This document shows, one piece after another, positions 1 to 7,771 of a stretch of 64,000 nucleotides of DNA. The stretch spans positions 62,001-126,000 of the forward strand of contig JAEUUA010000001.1 of the NCBI GenBank assembly GCA_016787755.1, read 5' to 3'. Each line of letters starts with the position of its first letter. Position 1 is the first letter of the stretch. A model generated the notes under the pieces. The model made no database searches, had not been told where the DNA came from, and worked only from the letters and a program-made list of their open reading frames with translations. The position numbers were made by a program, and so were the translations under genes. The DNA is from Cyclobacteriaceae bacterium (lineage in GTDB: Bacteria; Bacteroidota; Bacteroidia; Cytophagales; Cyclobacteriaceae).

Positions 1-2262
1 ATCCATTTCGATAGACCGTACTATTCTTCAGGTGAAACTATTTGGTTTAAGGCATACTTAGTAGCCGGTCCTCTTCATGAAGCTTCCCCGTTAAGCCACG
101 TGATACATGTTGAGTTAATTAACCAATCAAAAAAAATCATTCTCAGATCAAAACTGTATAGTGATCAGGGCTCTGTTGGATCACACTTATCCCTCCCAGA
201 TAGCTTATCTACTGGTAATTATATAGTTAGGGCATATACACAATGGATGAAGAATTTCAGTGAAGAATATTTCTTTCATCAACCCATAAAAGTATTTAAC
301 ACTAAAACCACAACAAATTTTTCACAAGCTCAAAATAAAATCTCAGTTCAATTCTTTCCCGAAGGGGGAGAATTGGTTTACGGACTTCGAAGCAAGATAG
401 CATTCAAGGCAATTGGTCAAGATGGTCTTGGCCAGAAAATCAAAGGCGAACTTGTTGACAACTCCGGAAATAAAATTTCATCCTTTGAAAGTAATTCACT
501 TGGTATGGGCTCATGTTTTATAATCCCTGAAAGAGGAAAAACATATAAAGCAATTCTCGAAAATAATTCAATGGAAATTTCTCTTCCGAAACCGCTCGAG
601 TCCGGAGTAGTAATGGCTGTAACAAATAACCCTATTGATAAGGAAGTAGTTATCAGAATTCAAACAGATCGTCCCAACGCAAATAAACCCAAGTACCTTC
701 TCGCACAAACTAGAGGACTTATTTGCTACGCTTCTCAAATTAATTTTTCAAACCCGATTTCTTTCGTTAAGATTCCTAAGTCACATTTTCCCACAGGTGT
801 TTCTCAAATCACCCTGCTTGATGAAATTGGAAATCCTATTGCCGAACGCTTAATATTTATCGATGATAATAAAGCGTTAAAAATAGAAATTCAGGCTGAT
901 AAAAAAATTTATAAACCTCGTGAAAAAATAACCTTTTCAATTGATGTTAAAGATGCAGATGGAAATCCTACTTCATCTGATTTGTCTCTTTCGGTGATTG
1001 ACGATCAACAAGTCCTGTTGGACGAAAACAGGGAAAGCATCGTTTCCTACCTCAGTTTAACCTCCGATTTAAAAGGACACATTGAATCCCCGGGGTACTA
1101 CTTTAATCCATCAAACAGTAACCGAACCGGAGATCTTGATTTGTTATTATTAACCCAAGGCTGGCGAAGGTTTACTCCTCAGATTCCATTCTTGAAGCCC
1201 TCATTTGAAGTTGAACGAGGAATAGTTATTAAGGGAAAACTGGTGGATAAGTTTAATGATAAACCCATTTCTGATGGGAAAGTAACCTATATTTCCACGT
1301 TCCCAATTGCCGACATAAAAGTTAGTGCCACAGGTAGTGATGGAGAATTTAGCATACCTCCTATAATTTACTTTGATAGCGCCCAGGCTATTCTTCAAGG
1401 GGAAACTAAAAAGGGGAATAAGTGGGTGAAGTTCATAGTAGATAGTCTTTCAAACTCACCTGTTGTATTATTTCCCATCTCAAATTTTCATGGCTCATTA
1501 TCTGATTATGAAAAAGAGTTTATTCGAAAAACACAAGAAAAAAAACTGATTGATTTGGCCTTCGATGAAAAAACGAGAATTCTTGACGAAGTTGAAATAA
1601 TTAGTAAAACGAAACAGGAAGTTTATCAACCGAGTAAAATTTATGGATCAGGATCTACAAGTGTTCAGGTTGCCGGGGTTACCAGTTTAGAGAATCTACT
1701 GCACCCATTACAATTACTGCAAGGTCGTGTTGCCGGAGTTCGAGTGGTTGGAGGTGGACTTGACTGGACCGTTAGTATCAGAGGGATAGGCTCCATAAAT
1801 GCAGGAACTAGCCCCTTAATTTTAGTTAATAATATTCCAGTAGAGATTGGGTATCTCAGTCAATTATCGGTACGAGATATTGAAAGCTTTGATGTTTGGA
1901 AAGGGCCTGAAACAGCTGTATTCGGATCGCGTGGTGCAAATGGAGTTATAGCTTACTATACAAAAGCTGGCAGGTTTGGATTCGAGCCAAGGCAAGGCAT
2001 TGTTCAGATAAAACAAACTGGATTTCAAACTCCGCGCCAGTTCTACACTCCTCAATACGATGTTCAAAAACCAGAACATGTAAAACCCGATCGAAGAAGT
2101 ACATTATTTTGGGCACCCAATATTCGAACCGACTCAACAGGAAAAGCAACTGTGTCCTTTTATAATCATGATTTAGAAACTTCCGTTACAGGTATTATTG
2201 AAGGGCTTACATCAACAGGAGTGCCTGGAGTTTCTACAATCAAATACTTGATTAAAGAATAA
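1..2262 (+). CDS. Macroglobulin (MG2)-like protein with TonB-receptor plug domain, 5' end missing
   Basis: The reading frame is open from base 1, so the true start lies upstream; the first visible residues (DRPYYSSGETIWFKAYL) are a typical MG2-like macroglobulin motif. A further Ig/macroglobulin stretch covers about 340-1010, a carboxypeptidase-regulatory-like domain about 1210-1450, and a TonB plug domain about 1640-1960 (LLQGRVAGVRV, then SIRGIGSINAG and FGSRGANGVI). After the plug only about 100 residues remain, so there is no beta-barrel. Proteins of this build are common in Bacteroidota and are presumed to act at the outer membrane or periplasm, but their task is not settled. The next gene follows after 61 bases on the same strand and carries a related regulatory-like domain. 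Family assignment is firm; function is not. Confidence 0.85.
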   Translation: MHFDRPYYSSGETIWFKAYLVAGPLHEASPLSHVIHVELINQSKKIILRSKLYSDQGSVGSHLSLPDSLSTGNYIVRAYTQWMKNFSEEYFFHQPIKVFNTKTTTNFSQAQNKISVQFFPEGGELVYGLRSKIAFKAIGQDGLGQKIKGELVDNSGNKISSFESNSLGMGSCFIIPERGKTYKAILENNSMEISLPKPLESGVVMAVTNNPIDKEVVIRIQTDRPNANKPKYLLAQTRGLICYASQINFSNPISFVKIPKSHFPTGVSQITLLDEIGNPIAERLIFIDDNKALKIEIQADKKIYKPREKITFSIDVKDADGNPTSSDLSLSVIDDQQVLLDENRESIVSYLSLTSDLKGHIESPGYYFNPSNSNRTGDLDLLLLTQGWRRFTPQIPFLKPSFEVERGIVIKGKLVDKFNDKPISDGKVTYISTFPIADIKVSATGSDGEFSIPPIIYFDSAQAILQGETKKGNKWVKFIVDSLSNSPVVLFPISNFHGSLSDYEKEFIRKTQEKKLIDLAFDEKTRILDEVEIISKTKQEVYQPSKIYGSGSTSVQVAGVTSLENLLHPLQLLQGRVAGVRVVGGGLDWTVSIRGIGSINAGTSPLILVNNIPVEIGYLSQLSVRDIESFDVWKGPETAVFGSRGANGVIAYYTKAGRFGFEPRQGIVQIKQTGFQTPRQFYTPQYDVQKPEHVKPDRRSTLFWAPNIRTDSTGKATVSFYNHDLETSVTGIIEGLTSTGVPGVSTIKYLIKE

Positions 2263-2323
2263 AACGAGTTATTAGAACTTATCTCACACTTAATTCATCT
2301 AAACTAAACCTTACTTTGCTTCA

Positions 2324-3019
2324 ATGAGATTGATTTTTTTGACATTGCTTGCTTTACCATTTTCATTAAAGGGTCAATCTCAAATCATTACCCTTTCGGG
2401 AATAGTATTAGACTCAACTTCGCTCCAACCGCTCGCCTATGCTGCTATTCAAATCAAAAACAAAAGTATGGGGCTATCCACAAAAGAAGATGGTACCTTT
2501 TCGATTGAGACAAGTTTAGGCGATACTCTTGTGTTTACACGATTAGGACACAAGCCAATTTTATTCAACGCTCTAAAGAATCAGAATAATTTAAGAATAA
2601 TTTTAGCAGAGGATGCTCGCTTGCTGAAAGATGTAACGGTTTATGGTGACTATAACATCGATGGCGTAGATGATTGGAAAAAAAATCTTCCGGCCAACAC
2701 GCAGATCAAGATGAAGAACCAACCGCTAACACCTGAGCCTGGAAGTATAGCCACCTTTGGGCCAGGCATTTCCATTGGCATTGGCGGAAAAGATAAAACG
2801 AAGAATAGGCGCGATGAGCTTTCCAAAACCGAAGTCTATCGCAAAACCATCACTTCGCCCGAAGTAAGAAAACAGGTGATGGAACTTTATGGTATTTCTG
2901 AAGAAACCTTTAATAAAAAATTGGAGCGATTTAACTTTCAATACCCCGAGGCGCCTTACCTCGATAGCCAGAAGGAGATTGTCACTCTGCTCATTCAATT
3001 CTTTGCGCTTAAGGAGTAA
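2324..3019 (+). CDS. Carboxypeptidase-like regulatory domain protein, secreted
   Basis: This 231-residue protein starts with a signal peptide (about 1-18, ending near LKGQSQ). A CarboxypepD_reg-like beta-sandwich follows at about residues 22-95, with VLDSTSLQPLAYAAIQIKN and a STKEDGTFSIE turn as in the N-terminal domain of SusC-like receptors. The rest has no recognised domain and is rich in charged residues. It probably sits in the periplasm or on the outer membrane. It follows the macroglobulin/plug gene closely on the same strand and may share its transcript. A role in cell-surface biogenesis or transport is inference only. Confidence 0.8.
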   Translation: MRLIFLTLLALPFSLKGQSQIITLSGIVLDSTSLQPLAYAAIQIKNKSMGLSTKEDGTFSIETSLGDTLVFTRLGHKPILFNALKNQNNLRIILAEDARLLKDVTVYGDYNIDGVDDWKKNLPANTQIKMKNQPLTPEPGSIATFGPGISIGIGGKDKTKNRRDELSKTEVYRKTITSPEVRKQVMELYGISEETFNKKLERFNFQYPEAPYLDSQKEIVTLLIQFFALKE

Positions 3020-3112
3020 TCTCAATCATCTGTCAATAATTTTTGATTAGGCAGATGGAATGTCCCTGCCAATTAACATCCTCTTGGATCTGTTTTGCTG
3101 ATGTACATTTCT

Positions 3113-3120
3113 TACTTTTG
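3113..3120 (+). promoter_or_regulatory. Candidate -7 box for the VIT1-like gene
   Basis: TACTTTTG matches the Bacteroidota -7 consensus TAnnTTTG at all fixed positions and lies 18 bases before the ATG at 3139. The best upstream TTTG (3094-3097) is only 15 bases away, shorter than the usual 19, so the -33 element is weak. Confidence 0.4.
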
Positions 3121-3138
3121 ACAAGTAGTTAACCCGTG

Positions 3139-3816
3139 ATGGAAGAACATTTTGAAAGTTCAGAAAAGGTAAGAGACTTTGTGATTGGCATGAGTGATGG
3201 GCTCACTGTGCCGTTTGCATTGGCTGCGGGACTTAGCGGTGCTGTTGATTCGACAGCGATTGTGATCACTGCCGGGCTCGCAGAAATTGCTGCTGGTTCC
3301 ATTGCCATGGGATTGGGCGGCTACTTAGCCGGCCGCACAGAGATTGAACACTACGACTCGGAAGAAAAACGAGAGTACGATGAAGTGGTTCACAAACATG
3401 AAATTGAAATTCAAGAGACCAAAGAGATTTTTGCCGAGTACGGCATAAGTGATAACCTGCAGGAAAAAGTCGCTCGCGAGATGGCTCAAAATCCAAAAAA
3501 GTGGGTGGACTTTATGATGCGTTTTGAATTGGGCTTAGAGCGGCCTCATAAACACCGGGCACTGCAAAGCGCATCGATCATTGGTATATCCTATGTGATT
3601 GGTGGGCTGATTCCGTTGAGTGCCTACTTCTTCACGGAATCTTCGAGTGAAGGCCTTATCTATTCCTCTATTATTACATTGCTCTGCCTGATAGTATTTG
3701 GTTTGGTTAAAAGTAAACTTACGGGTCAGCCTTTATTTAAAGGAGCATTGCGTGTTACTATTGTAGGCGCAGCAGCAGCAGCAGCAGCCTTTACCATTGC
3801 CAAGGCAATTACATAA
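3139..3816 (+). CDS. VIT1/CCC1 family iron/manganese transporter
   Basis: A 225-residue membrane protein of the VIT1/CCC1 family, which moves Fe2+ or Mn2+ across membranes. The N-terminus VRDFVIGMSDGLTVPFALAAG is the family signature. Two membrane segments follow (about 20-70), then an acidic and His/Glu-rich cytoplasmic stretch (about 70-140, EIEHYDSEEKREYDEVVHKHE, the metal-binding region of the family), then three C-terminal membrane segments. I prefer the ATG at 3139 over the GTG directly before it. A run of six GCA codons at 3769-3786 encodes an alanine tract in the last helix. No metal-responsive operator is visible. Confidence 0.88.
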   Translation: MEEHFESSEKVRDFVIGMSDGLTVPFALAAGLSGAVDSTAIVITAGLAEIAAGSIAMGLGGYLAGRTEIEHYDSEEKREYDEVVHKHEIEIQETKEIFAEYGISDNLQEKVAREMAQNPKKWVDFMMRFELGLERPHKHRALQSASIIGISYVIGGLIPLSAYFFTESSSEGLIYSSIITLLCLIVFGLVKSKLTGQPLFKGALRVTIVGAAAAAAAFTIAKAIT

Positions 3817-3944
3817 ACAAGTTATGGAGGCAGAACTACGAAATACGAATTCATCTACACCCTGCTTAGCGAGCTTTAAGGCTTTGCGTGAACGATTCTT
3901 AAGCAGAAAGGCAAGTGCGAAATACTTGTTTAACAAAAGTTTAT

Positions 3945-4844
3945 TTACTTCTTACTTGCATTGAAAAGTTTTTCTTTCTCTTCTTTAGAAAGACTTTCAT
4001 ACCCCCGATCTGAGATTTTATCAAGAATACTATCAATCTCATCTTGCGAAGCCTTGTTGGCTTTAGTGGTTTTGGTGGTGGGTTGATGAACTTTCGGTTC
4101 GGCCTTTCTATAAGTAACTTTTACATTTGGTTGCGATCCAAAAAGCCCTTTAAATGAATCAAGCAAGGTTGTGATCCAACCTCCCCAGTTTACGCCCGCT
4201 TGCAATTGCTTGATATAAATAAATCCTATTAAAGCACCCCCTAAGTGAGCAATGTTTCCCCCCGCATTTCCACCTATTGTTCCCAAAAAAGAAATTACAA
4301 TGTAAAAAAGTGCGATGTATTTGATTTTTATTGGACCCAAAAACAAAAGGAAGAAGGTATAATCAGGAAGTAATACCGCGGTGGCAACCAGCACAGCATA
4401 TACCGCTGCTGATGCACCAACCATTCCATTGGCAGGCGTCAGTGCTTCATAAAAAGGAATCGTGTTATACACCAGCAAATAAGAAACTCCGCCTGCAATG
4501 GCTCCTAAAACATATAGTGCAACTAGTTTATCACTTCCGAGATATTCTATAAACAGTTTTGCAAACCAATAGAAAACAAGCATGTTAAAAAGAATGTGAA
4601 AAATTCCACTGAGATCATGAACAAATGCATAGGTAATAATTGTCCAGGGCTTCCTTAAAAAAGAAAAGAATGGGGCCGGAATAGAAACCTGCGCATGGAT
4701 TAATTCAAAGACATCTGCAAATCCGCTCGCTGTCGAAAATACTTTAATTACAGCCATCAATAAAAACACTACCACGTTGATGATGATCAACTGCACATGG
4801 GTGTTGTTCGGTTTTTGAAATGCGTTTTTAAATTCGTCAAACAT
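3945..4844 (-). CDS. Rhomboid family intramembrane serine protease (299 aa)
   Basis: An integral-membrane serine protease of the rhomboid family. The catalytic dyad is visible: GASA with Ser145 and the helix motif AHLGGALIGF with His200. The His83-x3-Asn87 oxyanion-side motif in HILFN is also present. Six membrane helices are predicted. The C-terminus after about residue 225 is a hydrophilic Lys/Glu-rich tail that resembles a cytoplasmic extension. It follows a second rhomboid gene at 4894-5487 and mutL, all leftward and closely spaced (49 and 9 bases), so one transcript is likely. Its substrate is unknown. Confidence 0.92.
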   Translation of the reverse strand: MFDEFKNAFQKPNNTHVQLIIINVVVFLLMAVIKVFSTASGFADVFELIHAQVSIPAPFFSFLRKPWTIITYAFVHDLSGIFHILFNMLVFYWFAKLFIEYLGSDKLVALYVLGAIAGGVSYLLVYNTIPFYEALTPANGMVGASAAVYAVLVATAVLLPDYTFFLLFLGPIKIKYIALFYIVISFLGTIGGNAGGNIAHLGGALIGFIYIKQLQAGVNWGGWITTLLDSFKGLFGSQPNVKVTYRKAEPKVHQPTTKTTKANKASQDEIDSILDKISDRGYESLSKEEKEKLFNASKK

Positions 4845-4893
4845 ACTATCTAGTCTAATGCGCTAAGCACTAACAATTTTCACCTCCGCAAAG

Positions 4894-5487
4894 TTACCAA
4901 CCTTTATCTCTCCCTTGGCTTTTCCATATAGTAATAATAATAAAACCGACAAACGCCCCACCAAAGTGGGCAAGGTGAGCCACCGTGCCGCTGCTATCAA
5001 GTGCATAGGTTATAAAACCAATAAGAAACACCATGTATTTGGCCTTAATAGGAATAGGTGGAAAAAGCAATGTGATCTCCATGTTTGGGAAAACCAACCC
5101 AAAGGCCATCAAAATTCCGTATAAAGCGCCAGATGCACCAAGCATAATTCCTCCACCACCCGAACCAAGTAATAAATTTACAACTGCATAAATAACCCCT
5201 GCGCCTAGTCCGGTGGCTAGGTAATAAATTAAAAATTTCTTCTCGCCCCAATAGCTTTCCAAAATTGGCGCGAAGGAAGCAAGGGCAATCATATTGAAAA
5301 ATATATGCCCCATACCACCATGTGCAAACATGTAGGTAAAAAACTGGTAGGGTTTAAAATATGGCGAATGTATGCTCCAAAGTGATAGATACTCAGTAAG
5401 ATGGAGGTTGCTTAGGAGATTCTGGGCTAAAAAGATTACTACATTAATAATGATCAGATTTCTGACCAACGGGGTAAGTCTAAACAT
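4894..5487 (-). CDS. Rhomboid family intramembrane serine protease (197 aa)
   Basis: A compact six-helix rhomboid protease. Ser119 in LGASGALYG and His174 in HLAHFGGAFVGF form the catalytic dyad, and His61-x3-Asn65 (HIFFN) supplies the usual helix-2 motif. It lacks the long C-terminal tail of its downstream neighbour. Gene order mutL - rhomboid - rhomboid is tight, with 9 bases separating it from mutL. The two rhomboids differ well beyond a recent duplication, so they probably have separate substrates; that is inference. Confidence 0.92.
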   Translation of the reverse strand: MFRLTPLVRNLIIINVVIFLAQNLLSNLHLTEYLSLWSIHSPYFKPYQFFTYMFAHGGMGHIFFNMIALASFAPILESYWGEKKFLIYYLATGLGAGVIYAVVNLLLGSGGGGIMLGASGALYGILMAFGLVFPNMEITLLFPPIPIKAKYMVFLIGFITYALDSSGTVAHLAHFGGAFVGFIIITIWKSQGRDKGW

Positions 5488-5496
5488 GTTATCGAT

Positions 5497-7293
5497 TTAT
5501 CGGGTAAAGTAACTTTCTATCTTAGACGTTTCAAAGGTAAAAAATGTTGGCCTCCCGTCTGGAGAAAAATTAGGTTTCGAACAAGAAAACAATCCTTCCA
5601 CGATTGATTTTATTTCTTCGGGTGCCAGTTTTAGTCCTGACTTAACCGAAGATCGTCTCGCTAATGCCAAGGCTAAGTTATCCTGTAAAGGCAATTGCAA
5701 CTCAGATTGATTTTTTTTGAATTGCTCCAACAATCCTTCAAACAATTCTTTTTCAGCTGCCTCCACTCCGGCCGGAATGCCCGTGACTAAAAATGCATTT
5801 TTCCCAAACAGTTCGAACCGAAATCCTAAGGCTTGTAATTCCTGTTGCACTTCCAACACCAATGCAAAATCTGAGGCAGGCAATGTTACAGTCTGTGGAA
5901 AAAGACTTTGCTGACTATTTCCGGGAGCGCCCTTCAAACGCCCAAGGTATTTTTCGAATAAAACACGCTCATGAGCTGTCTGTTGATCGATAATCATCAG
6001 CCCTGTTTTAGAAGCACGGATAATATATTTCTGTTGAAACTGAAAAACACCCGTCTCTTCTTTCGCCTCTAATTCCGGCTGATTGAGTGAACTTTCAAAT
6101 CGAAGGGTGGTGCTATCCAATTCTGATTTTTGAAATAACCGGGATTCGGGCATGTCTTGTTCAAAAGCTTTTTCCCAATTCTTTAAATTGGATTTATGCA
6201 AAGCTGTTGAAAATTGCTCGTCCATGTACTGCTCTTTCGTTAATCCCTGGTTGAGCTTGCCCACAATATTTATATCAGCCTTAAAATCAATTGCCGGTGC
6301 TAAATTGTGTGCACCTAGTGCTTGCTTTACCGCAGCCCACACTACTCCATACACGGCTCGTTCGTCATCAAATTTTATTTCTGTTTTGGTAGGATGCACA
6401 TTTACATCAATGTGTTTGGGGTCAATTTCTATAAAGAGCACATAAAACGGAAAATTTCCATCGGGCAGCAGTCCTTCAAATGCACTGGTAACTGCATGAT
6501 TGAGATAATTGTTTCGAATATATCGCTGGTTTACAAAAATGAATTGCTCGCCCCGTGTTTTCCTTGCCGACTCCGGCCTGCCGATGTATCCGGTAATTTT
6601 TACGAGTGTGGTTTCTTCCTGACAAGGCGCTAACTGTCCCTGAAAAGATTTTCCAAATAACGCAACCACGCGTTGGCTTAGCTTAGAAGGCGCTACCTCA
6701 TAAATCAATTCTTCGTCATGATGCAGGCTAAAGGCAATGTGGGGGTGTGCTAATGCCAGGCGCTGAAACTCTTCAATGATGTGCCGCATCTCCACCGCAT
6801 TTGATTTCAGAAAGTTTCTGCGAGCGGGTATGTTATAAAATAAATTCTTTATGCTGATGTTCGTTCCCTTCTCACATGCGGTAGGCGATTGACTTTTTAC
6901 TTCCGATGCCTCCACGATTAAATGCGTGCCTAAATCTGAGTGCTCAGTGCGCGTCTTCATTTCAAATTGCGAGATCGCAGCAATGGACGCGAGTGCTTCG
7001 CCACGAAAGCCCATGGTGCGCAGCCGAAACAAATCATCGGCAGTTTTTATTTTAGAAGTAGCATGCCGTTCAAGGCTCATCCGCGCATCAGTCTCACTCA
7101 TGCCCCAGCCATCATCCACCACCTGAATCAACACCTTACCGGCTTCTTTAACAATTAATTTTATCGAACTCGCACCTGCATCCAGCGCATTCTCCATCAA
7201 TTCTTTTATGGCAGACGCAGGTCGCTGGACCACCTCACCGGCAGCAATCTGGTTGGCAATAGAATCCGGAAGAAGATGAATAATATCAGGCAT
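5497..7293 (-). CDS. mutL: DNA mismatch repair protein MutL
   Basis: MutL couples mismatch recognition by MutS to strand removal. The GHKL ATPase N-terminus is complete: Glu35/Asn36 (ELMENALDAGA), DDGWGM at 60-65 and GFRGEAL at 95-101, with the conserved PARRNFLK and NVHPTKTEIKF blocks following. The C-terminal dimerisation domain carries a version of the endonuclease motif at 436-447, DQQTAHERVLFE, where DQHA(x2)E(x4)E is usual, and ends with SPDGRPTFFTF in place of the classical GRP motif. Length (598) is normal. It heads a leftward cluster with two rhomboids and follows a small membrane-protein gene by 11 bases. Confidence 0.96.
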   Translation of the reverse strand: MPDIIHLLPDSIANQIAAGEVVQRPASAIKELMENALDAGASSIKLIVKEAGKVLIQVVDDGWGMSETDARMSLERHATSKIKTADDLFRLRTMGFRGEALASIAAISQFEMKTRTEHSDLGTHLIVEASEVKSQSPTACEKGTNISIKNLFYNIPARRNFLKSNAVEMRHIIEEFQRLALAHPHIAFSLHHDEELIYEVAPSKLSQRVVALFGKSFQGQLAPCQEETTLVKITGYIGRPESARKTRGEQFIFVNQRYIRNNYLNHAVTSAFEGLLPDGNFPFYVLFIEIDPKHIDVNVHPTKTEIKFDDERAVYGVVWAAVKQALGAHNLAPAIDFKADINIVGKLNQGLTKEQYMDEQFSTALHKSNLKNWEKAFEQDMPESRLFQKSELDSTTLRFESSLNQPELEAKEETGVFQFQQKYIIRASKTGLMIIDQQTAHERVLFEKYLGRLKGAPGNSQQSLFPQTVTLPASDFALVLEVQQELQALGFRFELFGKNAFLVTGIPAGVEAAEKELFEGLLEQFKKNQSELQLPLQDNLALALARRSSVKSGLKLAPEEIKSIVEGLFSCSKPNFSPDGRPTFFTFETSKIESYFTR

Positions 7294-7304
7294 GAATATG
7301 TTAG

Positions 7305-7673
7305 CTACTGCCTGTTTTTAAATCGGAAGTAAAAATAAATAGGAACTACGGCAAAAAGTGAATAGAGTACAGGACGACCGAATTCTAAATAGGCTATAAA
7401 AAACACTACCATAAATAAGATAATACCCAAGCGGATCATGGTTGCACTCGCGCCAGGTCCACCCTTGCTGCGCTTACGCGCTGCATGAAACGAGCCCGCT
7501 ATACGAGAACGATATTTTTCATCTTCCAATTGTTCACCACGCTCGCGCGCGAGTTCTTGTTTAATTCTGCTTTCCCGTTCCTCCAATTCTTCCTTTATGG
7601 GATCGTAGTATCGGGGTGCATATTTGAACCGCTGATGTTCGGGGGCTTTGGTGAATAAGGATAAAAACTTCAT
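7305..7673 (-). CDS. Small membrane protein of unknown function, upstream of mutL
   Basis: A 122-residue protein with a hydrophilic, Glu/Arg-rich N-terminal half (about 1-75, probably helical) and two hydrophobic segments at about 80-98 and 103-118. The stop lies 11 bases before the mutL start, so the two are probably co-transcribed. I do not recognise a named family; proteins of this shape occur next to mutL in related Bacteroidota (from memory, not checked). Membrane location is seen; function is unknown. Confidence 0.75.
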   Translation of the reverse strand: MKFLSLFTKAPEHQRFKYAPRYYDPIKEELEERESRIKQELARERGEQLEDEKYRSRIAGSFHAARKRSKGGPGASATMIRLGIILFMVVFFIAYLEFGRPVLYSLFAVVPIYFYFRFKNRQ

Positions 7674-7771
7674 AGCTTTTCTTTCATTCTAATGTAGCTT
7701 CGCACTAATAACCTGTTCTTAAATTCGTTTTGAACAAAAGATTGGTAAAGTTATAAAAATCGAACGGCTGG

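Noticed and set aside
3862..3906. CTGCTTA/TAAGCAG inverted repeat as terminator after the VIT1-like gene
   Set aside because: Arms of 7 bases, 31 bases apart and without a T-run; likely chance.
3945..5487. The two rhomboids as a recent tandem duplication
   Set aside because: They differ in length and in most residues outside the catalytic motifs; no shared flanking repeat.
6152..6633. Open frames antisense to mutL
   Set aside because: MutL is intact and conserved on the other strand; these frames show no domain.
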